Below, piece by piece: positions 28,073 through 37,289 of a stretch of 64,000 bases of DNA. The position numbers were made by a program, and so were the translations under genes. The DNA comes from an uncultured Bacilli bacterium. Its GTDB lineage: Bacteria > Bacillota_I > Bacilli_A > RF39 > UBA660. Where the stretch lies: the NCBI GenBank assembly GCA_910589375.1, contig CAJUTK010000002.1, positions 62,001-126,000 of the forward strand, given 5' to 3'. The notes under the pieces are model-generated. The model was not told where the DNA came from. It saw only the letters and a list, made by a program, of their open reading frames with translations, and searched no databases. Positions within the stretch are counted from its first letter, which is position 1, and the number at the start of each line of letters is the position of its first letter.

Positions 28073-28973
28073 AATTGTATTTCGTAGTATTCGAGATTCT
28101 TTTAAAAGTATCATTCGTAACTTTTCTCTTTCTTTAGCATCTATTAGTTGTATTACTATTACTTTAGTAGTAGTAGCAATTTCTATGACTTTGTCTGTAA
28201 ATGTAAATAATTTAATGAAAAAAGTAGAAGATGATGTTACGATAGTAGCATTCTTAGATGAAGATATTACCCCAGAAAGAATTAAAGAAATAGAGGGTGA
28301 AATTAGAAAGATTCCAAATATTTTACCTGGTAAAGAAGGAATTATCTTAGATGATAAGGAAAGCATTCGTCAAGAAATGATGAAGTCTTCTACCACTTAT
28401 GAAGACATTATGAAAAATTGGAATAACAGAGAAGATAACCCACTGAAAGATGCTTACCATGTAAAGGTGGAAAGTATTGATCAAATGGAAAATGTAGTAA
28501 AAGAAATTTCAAAAATAGAGGGTGTACATAGTGTAAAAAATAATGAGGAGATGGTAGATTCTTTAGTAGGAGTCTTCGATGCTATTACCAAGGGTACTTA
28601 TATTGTAGTAATAGCTCTCGTTATTGTAACTGCCTTTTTAATTGTAAATACTATCAAAATTACTATTTTTTCAAGAAAAAGAGAAATTGATATTATGCGT
28701 TTAGTAGGAGCTTCTAATATTAATATCAAAATACCATTTTTATTTGAAGGGTTATTTTTAGGATTATTAGGGTCTATTATCCCAATTGTTCTTACCACTT
28801 ATGGTTATTCCACCTTATATAGTCGTTTTGATGGTAAAATTTTCGGTAATATTTTTACTCTTACAAAACCAGATCCATTTATTTTCCAAGCTTCCGGTGT
28901 ACTATTATTAATAGGTGTTATTGTTGGTATGATTGGTTCTTGGAGAGCTGTTAGAAAACATTTAAAGATATAA
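28059..28973 (+). CDS. ftsX: Cell division protein FtsX
   Basis: 304 residues from ATG 28059. ATG 28053 is also possible, but it sits only three bases after AAGGAG, whereas 28059 has nine-base spacing. One N-terminal span (about 22-45), an extracytoplasmic domain (about 50-160) and three C-terminal spans give the FtsX topology. KREIDIMRLVGASN is the family cytoplasmic motif. The extracytoplasmic domain is the part that contacts hydrolase coiled coils in other systems. Confidence 0.93.
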   Translation: MKVIRIVFRSIRDSFKSIIRNFSLSLASISCITITLVVVAISMTLSVNVNNLMKKVEDDVTIVAFLDEDITPERIKEIEGEIRKIPNILPGKEGIILDDKESIRQEMMKSSTTYEDIMKNWNNREDNPLKDAYHVKVESIDQMENVVKEISKIEGVHSVKNNEEMVDSLVGVFDAITKGTYIVVIALVIVTAFLIVNTIKITIFSRKREIDIMRLVGASNINIKIPFLFEGLFLGLLGSIIPIVLTTYGYSTLYSRFDGKIFGNIFTLTKPDPFIFQASGVLLLIGVIVGMIGSWRAVRKHLKI

Positions 28974-28974
28974 T

Positions 28975-29002
28975 AAAAAAGGATGATAATCATCCTTTTT
29001 TT
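28975..29002. terminator. Bidirectional terminator after ftsX
   Basis: AAAAAAGGATG (28975-28985) and CATCCTTTTTT (28991-29001) form a stem around ATAAT. It serves the convergent CBS gene as well. Confidence 0.85.
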
Positions 29003-29474
29003 ATAATTCAAATTCATCTACTTCTGCTTGGGGAATATCAATTTCATTGGTAATTACTACATCTGTCATTGGTTCGAAGATAGCTATTACATATTCTAGG
29101 AAATCGTCATCATCTTGTTTGTTTAAAATATCCGATAAAGAAACCATGCCAATTATTTTATGATTTTCTTCTATCATTAGTCTTTTAATTTTCTCACTAG
29201 CCATTATTTTTAAAGTATCTTCTAAAGAACTATCACTTGATATACTGATGATATAATTTGTCATATAATTTTCAATAGTTTCACTAGTATCTTTTCCATT
29301 TGCAATAGCTCGAATAACAATATCTCTATCTGTTATAACTCCAATATAGTCATCATCTTGTTCAATGGGTAGAAAACCAATATCATAGTTTTTCATCATG
29401 TTACTTGCTTCTTCTAAGGTAGTATTGGGATTTGCTACTACCATATTTTTAGTCATTACTTCTTTTATTCTCAT
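29001..29474 (-). CDS. Tandem CBS-domain protein
   Basis: 157 residues made of two CBS domains (about 1-60 and 70-125; motifs DYIGVITDRDIVIRA and HKIIGMVSLSDIL), then an acidic tail. Such stand-alone pairs bind adenine nucleotides or c-di-AMP and act as energy or osmotic sensors; the ligand here is unknown. GGTGAT precedes the start on the minus strand. Single-gene unit. Confidence 0.88.
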   Translation of the reverse strand: MRIKEVMTKNMVVANPNTTLEEASNMMKNYDIGFLPIEQDDDYIGVITDRDIVIRAIANGKDTSETIENYMTNYIISISSDSSLEDTLKIMASEKIKRLMIEENHKIIGMVSLSDILNKQDDDDFLEYVIAIFEPMTDVVITNEIDIPQAEVDEFEL

Positions 29475-29549
29475 ATTATCACCATTTTTAATATGAGTTT
29501 TCTTTACTTTCTTTATACATTTTTTTATTCTTTTTTAATAGAATAAAGT

Positions 29550-30272
29550 ATGATTAGACGAAAATGGAAACAAAGGTTAGGACTCATTCTCTTTTTTCTT
29601 TTTCTATTATTTCTTATATTATTTCGTATTTTGAATAAGAAAGTTACTCCTATTCTTTTATCTTATGCTACTAACGAATCTAAAAAAATAGCAACTTTTC
29701 TTATTAATGATGCCATCAGTAAGAAAGTAGTAGAGGAGCTAACTGTTGAAAATTTATTCTTGCTTACAAAAAATGATAAAGGAGAAATTATTAGTATTGA
29801 TTTTAATTCTGTTATTGTCAATAAAATATTGTCAGTAACAACAAATACAGTTGAGGTTAGTTTAAGATATGTAGAGCAAGGCAGATTTGAGGAGTTAGAA
29901 ATTTCAGATGCTTTATTAGTACAATATGAAGATTCTTTTAAAAAAGGAAATTTTTATGAAGTCCCATTAGGAGTTATTTTCAATAATTCTTTTCTTTCCA
30001 ATTTAGGACCTAAAATTCCTGTTAAAATAAACTTAGTAGGAAATATTATTAGTGGAGTAGAGACGAAAGTTACAAATTATGGGATTAATAATGCAATGAT
30101 TGAAGTATATGTACACTTGCAAGTGAATATTCAAGTAATACTTCCTTTTCTCTCAGATACTGTTCAAGTAGATACTCTAGTTCCAATAGCGATGAAGTTA
30201 ATACAGGGAAGTGTTCCAAATTATTATGGTGGCAATTTATCTAGTCCTCTTCTTTCTTTACCAGTAGAATAA
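29550..30272 (+). CDS. yunB: Sporulation protein YunB
   Basis: 240 residues. One N-terminal membrane anchor (about 9-28) is followed by a domain with the family segments KIPVKINLVGNI, VTNYGINNAMIEVYVH and the C-terminal GSVPNYYGG. YunB is a mother-cell protein in Bacillus needed for normal spores. No clear ribosome binding site precedes the ATG, and a TAGAAT ends five bases before it, so a leaderless or unusually controlled transcript is possible. The yunB and yutD neighbourhood resembles that of Bacillus. Confidence 0.8.
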   Translation: MIRRKWKQRLGLILFFLFLLFLILFRILNKKVTPILLSYATNESKKIATFLINDAISKKVVEELTVENLFLLTKNDKGEIISIDFNSVIVNKILSVTTNTVEVSLRYVEQGRFEELEISDALLVQYEDSFKKGNFYEVPLGVIFNNSFLSNLGPKIPVKINLVGNIISGVETKVTNYGINNAMIEVYVHLQVNIQVILPFLSDTVQVDTLVPIAMKLIQGSVPNYYGGNLSSPLLSLPVE

Positions 30273-30292
30273 TTTTTTAAAAAGGTATTTTT

Positions 30293-30301
30293 TGGTATAC
30301 T
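30293..30301 (+). promoter_or_regulatory. Extended -10 promoter (TGGTATACT)
   Basis: TGGTATACT lies 16 bases before the ATG at 30318. It probably drives the DUF4015-yutD pair. Confidence 0.55.
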
Positions 30302-30317
30302 ATAAAAGAGGTGTACT

Positions 30318-31970
30318 ATGAAAAAATTATTTCAAATTATTATTTTGTCAGTGATTCTTGTTTTCTTGTTTCTTATTTTTAGTCAAAATGTTGGAAATTC
30401 TAAAGAACAATCATTAGAAGTACGTTTTTTAGCATCTAATCAAAAAGAGGTAGAAGTAAGAAATGAGCAAGATTCCATTTTATTAGTTCGTGGAAGTAAA
30501 GTGTTTTTATTAGAAGAAAATGGATCAGAAGCTAAAGTTCAATATCAGGGTTCTATCTATTTTATACCTATTTCTAATCTAGTCCAAAATAAGGAGGAAA
30601 TCGTGCAGGAAAAAGAAATGTATGTGCGTACTTCAGCAACTTTATATGAATCAGATTCATCTTCTAATATTGAAGGATTCCTAAAAAAAGGAGAAAAAGT
30701 AGAGGTTATAGGATATGATAATCTTTTAGAAGATGGAAGTGTCTCTAAATATAAGGTGAAGTATCATGATAAAGAAGGTTATGTTCGTTCTAAATATTTG
30801 GTACCTACTAAGAAGGAAGCCATCGCTATGTATGATTATGATGGTAGCTATCAAAAACATGTAAAGATGGGAGATTCACTAGGTGGCGGAAGTGCTTCTA
30901 CCTTAGATTATTATCCAGTAGAGAAGAAAAAATTTTCTAATAATGAAATGCCAGAAGAAGTAAGAGCGCTATATTTAAATGCAGGAGTATTAAAAAATAT
31001 AGATGCTTATATAAATTTTGCGAAAGAAAATAATATTAATGCCTTTGTTGTAGATATTAAAGATAATACGGTTGCTGCTTATGAAGCTGATTCTATGAAT
31101 AAATATTCTAAAACTAATTTTAAACATGCTATTTATACGAAAGATGATTATAAAAAATATATTCAGAAATTAAAAGATAATGGATTTTATGTAATTGGTA
31201 GAATAACAGTTTTTAAAGATTCTTACTACGTTATGGATCACCCAGAAGATGCTATTTTAAATACTAAGACTAATTCTCCATTAAAACATAATGATTCTTA
31301 TTGGCCTAGTCCTTATTCTAGAAATGTATGGGAATTTAATGTGGAACTTGCCAAAGAATCTATTCAAGATATTGGTTTTCAAGAAATTCAATTTGATTAT
31401 GTTAGATTTCCTGATAGGATGATATCACTTGAACAATCTGGAATAATCGATTATAATAATGTTTATAAGGAATCCAAAGCGGAAGCTATTCAATCCTTTA
31501 TTATGTATGCAGCAGATGAGATTCATGATTTAGATGCCTATATCTCTGTTGATGTATTTGGAGAATCTGCTCAAAACTATGTAACAGCCTATGGTCAATA
31601 TTGGCCAGCTATTTCGAATGTAGTAGATGTTATTAGTGGCATGCCATATCCTGATCATTTTGATAAGCATCAATATGGCATTGAAGAAGTTGTGTGGACT
31701 GTTCCTTATAAGTTGTTAAAAAAGTGGGGAGAGTATGTTGTATCAAAGCAAGAGCTAATTCCAACACCAGCAAAAGTTAGGACATGGATTCAAGCTTATG
31801 ATACAAAGAAAGATCCTGCTACTATTTATGATGCTGATAAAGTGTCAGAGGAAATAAGGGCTTTATATGAAAATGGTCTAACAGGAGGATACATGACTTG
31901 GAATTCTAGTTCTAAGTTATCAAAATATGAAGAAATAAAGGATGCCTTTAGAAGGGAGTACCAAAGATGA
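30318..31970 (+). CDS. Surface DUF4015 (glycoside-hydrolase-like) protein with SH3-type domain
   Basis: 550 residues. An N-terminal span or signal anchor (5-23) is followed by a beta-rich region with an SH3b-like module (about 100-165, GYVRSKYLVP). A TIM-barrel-like DUF4015 domain (about 213-535) follows, with FVVDIKDN and QEIQFDYVRFPD near 355-363. The family is predicted to act on polysaccharide at the cell surface; activity is unproven. It is sometimes linked to sporulation or wall remodelling, consistent with yunB just upstream. It overlaps yutD by ATGA. Confidence 0.75.
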   Translation: MKKLFQIIILSVILVFLFLIFSQNVGNSKEQSLEVRFLASNQKEVEVRNEQDSILLVRGSKVFLLEENGSEAKVQYQGSIYFIPISNLVQNKEEIVQEKEMYVRTSATLYESDSSSNIEGFLKKGEKVEVIGYDNLLEDGSVSKYKVKYHDKEGYVRSKYLVPTKKEAIAMYDYDGSYQKHVKMGDSLGGGSASTLDYYPVEKKKFSNNEMPEEVRALYLNAGVLKNIDAYINFAKENNINAFVVDIKDNTVAAYEADSMNKYSKTNFKHAIYTKDDYKKYIQKLKDNGFYVIGRITVFKDSYYVMDHPEDAILNTKTNSPLKHNDSYWPSPYSRNVWEFNVELAKESIQDIGFQEIQFDYVRFPDRMISLEQSGIIDYNNVYKESKAEAIQSFIMYAADEIHDLDAYISVDVFGESAQNYVTAYGQYWPAISNVVDVISGMPYPDHFDKHQYGIEEVVWTVPYKLLKKWGEYVVSKQELIPTPAKVRTWIQAYDTKKDPATIYDADKVSEEIRALYENGLTGGYMTWNSSSKLSKYEEIKDAFRREYQR

Positions 31971-32266
31971 ATATAAAATTAGAAGATACAGAATGGGTAT
32001 TAGAAGAAGAATATAAAGATGGTTTTGATTTAGAAGCACTAAAAGAACGCTATACAGATTACTTTGAACCATATGATTATATTCTTGGAGATTGGTCTTA
32101 TGGAAAATTACGTTTAAAAGGTTTTTGTAAGAAAATTAATAAAATTTGTAATAAAGGAAATGATATTAAGTTTAAGGATGATTATATCAAAGATTTATGT
32201 AGTTATGAATGTAAGTGGTTTTTGATAAGTAAAGTGAAAAAAGAAAAAAGGGAAAAAACAAAATAG
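31967..32266 (+). CDS. yutD: YutD family protein
   Basis: 99 residues. The core FDLEALKERYTDYFEPYDYI and GDWSYGKLRLKGFC, followed by LCSYECKWFLISK, match the YutD (DUF1027) family. The C terminus adds a short Lys-rich tail. Function unknown. Start overlaps the DUF4015 stop (ATGA). Confidence 0.8.
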   Translation: MNIKLEDTEWVLEEEYKDGFDLEALKERYTDYFEPYDYILGDWSYGKLRLKGFCKKINKICNKGNDIKFKDDYIKDLCSYECKWFLISKVKKEKREKTK

Positions 32267-32271
32267 AGTAA

Positions 32272-32300
32272 TTGCAAATTCCCTCTTTTAATGATATAAT
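32272..32300 (+). promoter_or_regulatory. Promoter for the DUF1292 gene
   Basis: TTGCAA (32272-32277), 17-base spacer, TATAAT (32295-32300) with TGA in front (extended -10). Confidence 0.75.
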
Positions 32301-32324
32301 GTACTAGTAAAGTAGGAGGATAAA

Positions 32325-32582
32325 ATGGAAGAGGAAATAATTAGAATTATTGACGTGGATGGTGTGGAACAACAGGTTGAAAAAGTAGCAATTTTAGAGG
32401 ATGAAGAGGAAAAAAATAAATATTTAGTATATGCAAAAGGAGAAACACAAAAAAGTGGAAATAAAATTTTGTATATTGCAAAACTAACGGTTGGCGAAAA
32501 AGGGTATGAACTAGATAACATCACAGATGAAGATGAATGGATGAATGTTAAGAAAATCATGAGCGAGATTGTGAGTAAATAA
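32325..32582 (+). CDS. DUF1292 family protein
   Basis: 85 acidic residues with the family pattern of a beta-rich start (IIRIIDVDGVEQQVEKVAI), KYLVYAKGE and a closing DEDEWMNVKKIM. Small proteins of this family often sit beside yrzL/yrrK-type genes; no function is known. GTAGGAGGA precedes the ATG. It leads a two-gene transcript with the next gene. Confidence 0.7.
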   Translation: MEEEIIRIIDVDGVEQQVEKVAILEDEEEKNKYLVYAKGETQKSGNKILYIAKLTVGEKGYELDNITDEDEWMNVKKIMSEIVSK

Positions 32583-32587
32583 GCATT

Positions 32588-33556
32588 ATGAATAATTATA
32601 GTAATCCAATGGTTACTTATAACGAAATTATAGAGGCATTAAAAGCAATTTTAGATTGTTCTAGAACGAACGGATATCTAGATGATTATAGCTTTTTAAA
32701 TGCTAGATATGATGTTTTAAATAAAAGTCCATTGTATGAAGAGCAAGAACAAGCCCTTATTCAAGCAATCCAATCCCTTGAAAAAACAATAGATGCTGCT
32801 GATAAAGTTATTCGTGAAAATTTAAAAGATGTCTTAAATCAAATAGTAACTTCTAATAGTTTTATAATTCCTACGCGATATAAAAAAGATGAGGAATACA
32901 GAAAGTTAGCTGCACAAGATGAATTTGTTGTAAAGCTAAAAGAGATGTCTTTACCATTAGAGGTTTTATCGGATGTACCTGTATCAGAAGTACCAGAGAA
33001 GAAAGAATCATTAGATGAAATTGAAAGCTTAGTAGAACCTTTTGAGGAAGTTGAAATTGAATCATTAAATGTTCCAGCATCAGAGGAACCAGAAGAAGAT
33101 ATTTATTATAGTAAAGGTCAATTAGGAAATGTGAAGAATGCCTTTGCTGTAACAGAGGAACAATATCAAAAATTAAAGAGTATACAAACTGATGAGGAAA
33201 AACCAGAAGAAAAGCAAAAAGAGGGTATAGAATCTTTAGATACTCTACCTTCAGATGTAATGGAACCACAACCTGAAGTAAAAGAAGAAAGAAAATCAGA
33301 AGATGACTTTGCTACTTCTGAATTGCCATTAGAAAAACCACTACCAGTAGAAACTGTAGAGGAAGAAAAAGTAGAAGTGGCAAGTGAATCAAAAGAGGAA
33401 GTGGAACAATCTTCATCAGAACAGAAAAAAGCATCTTTAGATAGAATTAAATTAATTAAGAAAGCTTTAGATAAAGCAAAAGAAAAAGGAAATGCACAGT
33501 TAATAAAAATTTTAGAACAACAACTTAGAAAAGAAGTAGAAGCATTAAAATCATAA
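32588..33556 (+). CDS. Acidic low-complexity protein of unknown function
   Basis: 322 residues. A helical N-terminal domain (about 1-105) leads to a long Glu/Pro/Ser-rich segment (about 120-285) with repeated VEEEKVE- and PEEKQK-like stretches. A basic C-terminal helix (about 287-320) contains KKALDKAKEKGNAQL. No membrane span. It resembles scaffold or adaptor proteins by composition only. No strong ribosome site; it starts five bases after the DUF1292 stop and may rely on coupling. Confidence 0.65.
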   Translation: MNNYSNPMVTYNEIIEALKAILDCSRTNGYLDDYSFLNARYDVLNKSPLYEEQEQALIQAIQSLEKTIDAADKVIRENLKDVLNQIVTSNSFIIPTRYKKDEEYRKLAAQDEFVVKLKEMSLPLEVLSDVPVSEVPEKKESLDEIESLVEPFEEVEIESLNVPASEEPEEDIYYSKGQLGNVKNAFAVTEEQYQKLKSIQTDEEKPEEKQKEGIESLDTLPSDVMEPQPEVKEERKSEDDFATSELPLEKPLPVETVEEEKVEVASESKEEVEQSSSEQKKASLDRIKLIKKALDKAKEKGNAQLIKILEQQLRKEVEALKS

Positions 33557-33582
33557 AGATATGAAGTTTCATATCTTTTTTT
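33555..33582 (+). terminator. Rho-independent terminator
   Basis: AAAGATATGAA (33555-33565) pairs with TTCATATCTTT (33568-33578), then T residues. Confidence 0.8.
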
Positions 33583-33633
33583 GTATAATCTAAGAATATA
33601 ATAGAAAAATTAGTACTCTAATTCTTTTGAGTA

Positions 33634-33642
33634 TGATATAAT
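33634..33642 (+). promoter_or_regulatory. Extended -10 promoter (TGATATAAT)
   Basis: TGATATAAT lies 23 bases before the ATG at 33666. No convincing -35. Confidence 0.6.
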
Positions 33643-33665
33643 GTATAAAGAATAGGAATGATGTT

Positions 33666-34736
33666 ATGAGTAGTGGTACATTAGATCATGTGTGTCCTAA
33701 TTGTAGAGCAGCATTGAAGTTCAATCCTCATGGTCAAAACTGGAAATGTGAATATTGTAGAAGTGAGTTTACGAAAGAGGATATCGATGCATTTGAAGCC
33801 AAACGTGGTAATGTCATTGATGAAGAAGCAGAGTCTGTAAAGTTAGAGCAAGATGAAAATGGAATGGATATTTATTCATGTCCAAACTGTGGAGCTCAAA
33901 TAGTAGCTGATGAAAATACAACGGCAACTTTTTGCGTATACTGTAAGAGTACAGCCATTTTAAAAAATAAATTAGTAGGGGAATTTAATCCAGCTTATGT
34001 AATTCCTTTCCAAAATACTAAAGAAGATGCTATCAAGGCATTTAAAAGTATTGGAAAGGGTAGACCTTTTATGCCTAAAGAGTTTAGTGATCAAAGAAAT
34101 ATCAATGAAGTAAAGGGTGTTTATATTCCTTTTTGGGTTTATGATTTTGATGTTACAGGTTCTCTAGAGGCAGATGCTAAAAGAGTAAAAACATGGACTT
34201 CAGGCGATTATCATTATACGAAAACTGATACCTACTTAATTTTTAGGGATGGTAATATGACGTATTATAGGATTCCAGTAGATGGTTCTACTCATTTTGC
34301 AGATGATATTATGAATTCTATAGAGCCTTTTGATTATAAAGGTTTAGTAAAGTTTAGCCATTCTTATCTTTCTGGTTTTTTAGCAGAAAAATATGATGTA
34401 GAAAGTAAGGATGCAGAACCTATTGCTGCAGAAAGAGCAAAAACTTCTACTACGAATACGTTAAAAAGTAGTATTGGAGGTTATACCTCAGTATCTGTAA
34501 TGAAAGAAAATCATAATATTCAAATGACAAAAAGTGAATATGTTTTATTGCCTGTTTGGATGCTAAATATTAAATATAAAGATAAAATTTATCCTTTTGC
34601 TATGAATGGTCAAACAGGAAAAATGATAGGGGATATTCCTTTAGATAAGAAGAAAGCATTTCTATGGTGGATTATTATTTTAGTAATTACATTCGTAGTA
34701 TGCACTCTTGTTTGGTGGATAGGGGGTATTTTATGA
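33666..34736 (+). CDS. Membrane protein with two N-terminal zinc ribbons
   Basis: 356 residues. Two CxxC...CxxC ribbons lie at C10/C13-C28/C31 and C72/C75-C90/C93, usually annotated as TFIIB-type zinc ribbons. A beta-rich middle domain (VYIPFWVYDFDVTGS) and a C-terminal span (about 331-353) follow. The cytoplasmic ribbons tethered to the membrane suggest an adaptor or chaperone role; nothing is proven. The stop codon overlaps the TPM-domain gene by ATGA. The same pair is found together in many Firmicutes, suggesting a shared pathway. Confidence 0.75.
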   Translation: MSSGTLDHVCPNCRAALKFNPHGQNWKCEYCRSEFTKEDIDAFEAKRGNVIDEEAESVKLEQDENGMDIYSCPNCGAQIVADENTTATFCVYCKSTAILKNKLVGEFNPAYVIPFQNTKEDAIKAFKSIGKGRPFMPKEFSDQRNINEVKGVYIPFWVYDFDVTGSLEADAKRVKTWTSGDYHYTKTDTYLIFRDGNMTYYRIPVDGSTHFADDIMNSIEPFDYKGLVKFSHSYLSGFLAEKYDVESKDAEPIAAERAKTSTTNTLKSSIGGYTSVSVMKENHNIQMTKSEYVLLPVWMLNIKYKDKIYPFAMNGQTGKMIGDIPLDKKKAFLWWIIILVITFVVCTLVWWIGGIL

Positions 34737-35548
34737 AAAAGATAATATATAGTATTATAATCTTTGTACTCTCTTTATGTTTTATTCCTAATGTTTTAGC
34801 GTTAGATACTTCTTTAAAAATCTATGATGATGCCAATTTGTTAACTCCAGAAGAGGAAGCTAATTTAAAATTAAAAATAGATGCTTTCATAGAAGAATAT
34901 AAGATGGATATGGTATTAGTAACTACCAGTGATAATTCTAGTTCTGGTAGTACTAAGCATTATGCTCAGGACTTCTATGACTATAATGGATTTGGAATGG
35001 GAGATACCAGAGATGGGATTTTAATTTTAATTGATAGAACTTATGGATATAATGATCTTTGGATAACGACAACAGGAGAAGCTATTTTAATATATGATGA
35101 CAATCGTATCAATTCTATTTTAGATGATATGGTAGATCAAAAGCCATATGGATATTATAGTATGTTTGAGGCTTTTATTGATTCTTCTTCTGCTTATGCA
35201 TTAAATGGAGTTGCTCCAAGTAATAAAGATTATTATATAGATGAAGATGGAAATTATCTTCGCAAAAGAACATTTCCTTGGATTTGGATTACTATACTTA
35301 CTTTGGCTGTTCCTAGTATAGTTGTAGGAATATTAATGGCTAAAAATAAAATGATAAAAAAAGCGACTCAAGCAACTGCTTATCTAGATCAGAATTCTAT
35401 TGAATATACAAGAAAAGAAGATAGATTTATAACAACTCATACTTCTAGTACTTATATTCCAAGAAATACTGGTGGTAGTGGAGGAGGTTCTTCCATTCAT
35501 TCTAGCCATAGTGGTGTAAGTCATGGTGGCGGAGGTAGACGTTGCTAA
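34733..35548 (+). CDS. TPM-domain (YgcG-type) membrane protein
   Basis: 271 residues. The signal peptide ends near VLA (residue 22). A TPM domain (about 28-150; KIYDDANLLTPEEEANL, DGILILIDR) faces outside. One span (about 181-201) and a cytoplasmic tail follow, ending in a Gly/Ser/His-rich stretch (GGSGGGSS, SHGGGGRRC). TPM proteins are linked to membrane-protein assembly or repair in other organisms. The start at 34733 is fixed by the ATGA overlap and the AGGGGG upstream. Confidence 0.8.
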   Translation: MKKIIYSIIIFVLSLCFIPNVLALDTSLKIYDDANLLTPEEEANLKLKIDAFIEEYKMDMVLVTTSDNSSSGSTKHYAQDFYDYNGFGMGDTRDGILILIDRTYGYNDLWITTTGEAILIYDDNRINSILDDMVDQKPYGYYSMFEAFIDSSSAYALNGVAPSNKDYYIDEDGNYLRKRTFPWIWITILTLAVPSIVVGILMAKNKMIKKATQATAYLDQNSIEYTRKEDRFITTHTSSTYIPRNTGGSGGGSSIHSSHSGVSHGGGGRRC

Positions 35549-35551
35549 TTC

Positions 35552-35583
35552 AAAAGAGATATTACTCAGTAATATCTCTTTTT
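35552..35583. terminator. Bidirectional terminator between TPM gene and tmcAL
   Basis: AAAAGAGATATTAC (35552-35565) and GTAATATCTCTTTT (35569-35582) form a near-perfect hairpin that includes the tmcAL stop codon. Confidence 0.85.
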
Positions 35584-36710
35584 ATAATAGGCTTTCTTTT
35601 GATTTCTTCTTCTAAGAATTGATTTCCTTTTAAAATACTAAGTATTTTTGTAATTCTAATCTCTAATTCTAAATAGTTTTCTTTATCATTTGAATAATTG
35701 GTAATAATAGGAACTTCTACATTTTTCTTTAATTTACTTAAGTAATTTCTTCCATCTTTTGAAAAACCTAGTATTCTAAGATAAAAGATATTTTGGAGTT
35801 TTTGGTTTTCTTCTTTTGTAAAAGAGAATAGAATATGACTACACATTCTCATTAAGCGGTTATAAGTATAGTACTTTGTTTTTGTACTATTTAAAAATTC
35901 ATCTAATGAATTAGAATTGATAATTTTTTCTTTTAACCTGTGGCTAATTCTTTCATCTACTGTTTCAAATTTATCTAAGTTTTCTTCTGATAGAATCTTA
36001 TATTTTAAATAGGGAAAAAAATCACTTAGAAAAATAGGATGAGTTAAATACTGTTTTACTATTTCAGGAACAGTGTTTTCTATAGAATGATTTTCTTTTA
36101 AACAGTGTCTAATACTAGTTGCACTACTAATATCTCCAGTAATGTTTTCATCATGATAATTATTAGTTCTAGGAATAGTAACTGGTTTAATAGGATAGTT
36201 ATTTTTAAGAATTTCTTTAGTGTACCCTAATCCTAATAGATCATTAGGATTACGAATATCTATATTTATCATTTTTTCTAAAGCTTTAGAGAGTGCGGTT
36301 GGGTAATTTATTCCTTCTTTTAAATATTCTTTTAAGAGTATTTGATAATTTTCTTGAAGTTGTGTTTTAGCGCCTATCATAAGTGGCTCTATAGAACCTA
36401 ATTCGGAACCAAATACAATAGCTTCTACTTGTAAATAGTTTAATAACCTCATAGCCCCAAAGCAAAAAGTATCAGCAGATTGGCTAGCAAATACAAATGG
36501 GAGTTCTACTACTAAATCTACTCCAAAAGTAAGCGCTAATTCCGTTTTTTCCCATTTTGATAAAACGCTAAGTTCTCCTCTTTGAGTAACATTACCAGAT
36601 AAGATAGCAATAATAGTATAATCAGGAAATTGTTTTTTTACTTCTTCAATGTGATACAAATGTCCATTATGAAAAGGATTATATTCACAAATGATACCAA
36701 CAGATTTCAT
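35562..36710 (-). CDS. tmcAL: tRNA(Met) cytidine acetate ligase TmcAL (YlbM)
   Basis: 382 residues from the ATG at 36710 (GGTGATT in front; an upstream in-frame start at 36779 has none). The nucleotidyltransferase motif NPFHNGH (11-17) near the N terminus, then GNVTQRGE and VVELPFVFASQSAD, are those of YlbM/TmcAL. TmcAL makes N4-acetylcytidine at the wobble base of elongator tRNA-Met using acetate and ATP. It is divergent from the DUF177-rpmF pair, the usual ylbM-ylbN-rpmF neighbourhood. Confidence 0.9.
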   Translation of the reverse strand: MKSVGIICEYNPFHNGHLYHIEEVKKQFPDYTIIAILSGNVTQRGELSVLSKWEKTELALTFGVDLVVELPFVFASQSADTFCFGAMRLLNYLQVEAIVFGSELGSIEPLMIGAKTQLQENYQILLKEYLKEGINYPTALSKALEKMINIDIRNPNDLLGLGYTKEILKNNYPIKPVTIPRTNNYHDENITGDISSATSIRHCLKENHSIENTVPEIVKQYLTHPIFLSDFFPYLKYKILSEENLDKFETVDERISHRLKEKIINSNSLDEFLNSTKTKYYTYNRLMRMCSHILFSFTKEENQKLQNIFYLRILGFSKDGRNYLSKLKKNVEVPIITNYSNDKENYLELEIRITKILSILKGNQFLEEEIKRKPIIKRDITE

Positions 36711-36742
36711 AGTAATCACCAGCAATATCATACCACACTTTC

Positions 36743-36771
36743 TTGCTTTTTTAGGAGTTTTTTTGTATAAT
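36743..36771 (+). promoter_or_regulatory. Promoter for DUF177-rpmF
   Basis: TTGCTT (36743-36748), 17-base spacer, TATAAT (36766-36771). On the other strand TGGTATGAT (reverse of 36727-36735) can serve tmcAL. Confidence 0.7.
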
Positions 36772-36791
36772 GTTTTCATTGGGTGATGAAT

Positions 36792-37271
36792 ATGGTAATA
36801 GATTTAACAAGATTACGTAATGGAATTGATTCTGAGGTAATTGTGGATGAAACATACTCTGTTCCAAAGGAAGATTTAGAACACACAGGAGTAACTTCTA
36901 TAGATGATGTTAAAATAACAGGTACAATTACGGTAGATTCTATGCAAGAAATTTATTTAAATTTAGAAGTAAATGGTGCTATGATTATTCCGTGTGCTAT
37001 TACACTAAAACCTGTAAATTATCCATTTTCTATTAACATAGAGGGGACATTAGAAGAAATACTAGAAGAAACACCAGAAAAAACAATAAATTGTCAAAAT
37101 AGGCTTGATATTTTACCAATAATATGGGAAAATATATTAATGGAAATTCCAATGCGTGTTGTAAGTGAAGACGCAGAAGATGTAGAATTATCAGGTGATG
37201 GTTGGAGACTAATCACTGATGATGAAAAAAAAGAAAATTCGGAACTATCCAAATTAAAAGATTTACTATAA
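36792..37271 (+). CDS. DUF177 (YceD/YlbN) family protein
   Basis: 159 residues from ATG 36792 with GGGTGA at 36781-36786. Family features include IPCAITLKPVNYPF in the middle and the acidic C-terminal region. In Bacteria and chloroplasts this family is linked to 23S rRNA or large-subunit accumulation, and it is nearly always encoded next to rpmF, as here. The Cys pair seen in some homologues is reduced to single Cys residues. Confidence 0.85.
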   Translation: MVIDLTRLRNGIDSEVIVDETYSVPKEDLEHTGVTSIDDVKITGTITVDSMQEIYLNLEVNGAMIIPCAITLKPVNYPFSINIEGTLEEILEETPEKTINCQNRLDILPIIWENILMEIPMRVVSEDAEDVELSGDGWRLITDDEKKENSELSKLKDLL

Positions 37272-37289
37272 GATCGTGAGGTGAGTAGG

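Noticed and set aside
29472..29521. SigE-like promoter before yunB (CATATT at 29472-29477 and TATACATT at 29514-29521)
   Set aside because: The -10-like element matches 7 of 8, but the spacer is far too long for SigE and no better -35 is in range.
32871..33269. Minus-strand open frame opposite the acidic low-complexity gene
   Set aside because: It is the mirror of repetitive Glu codons, giving a Leu/Phe-rich peptide with no start signal.
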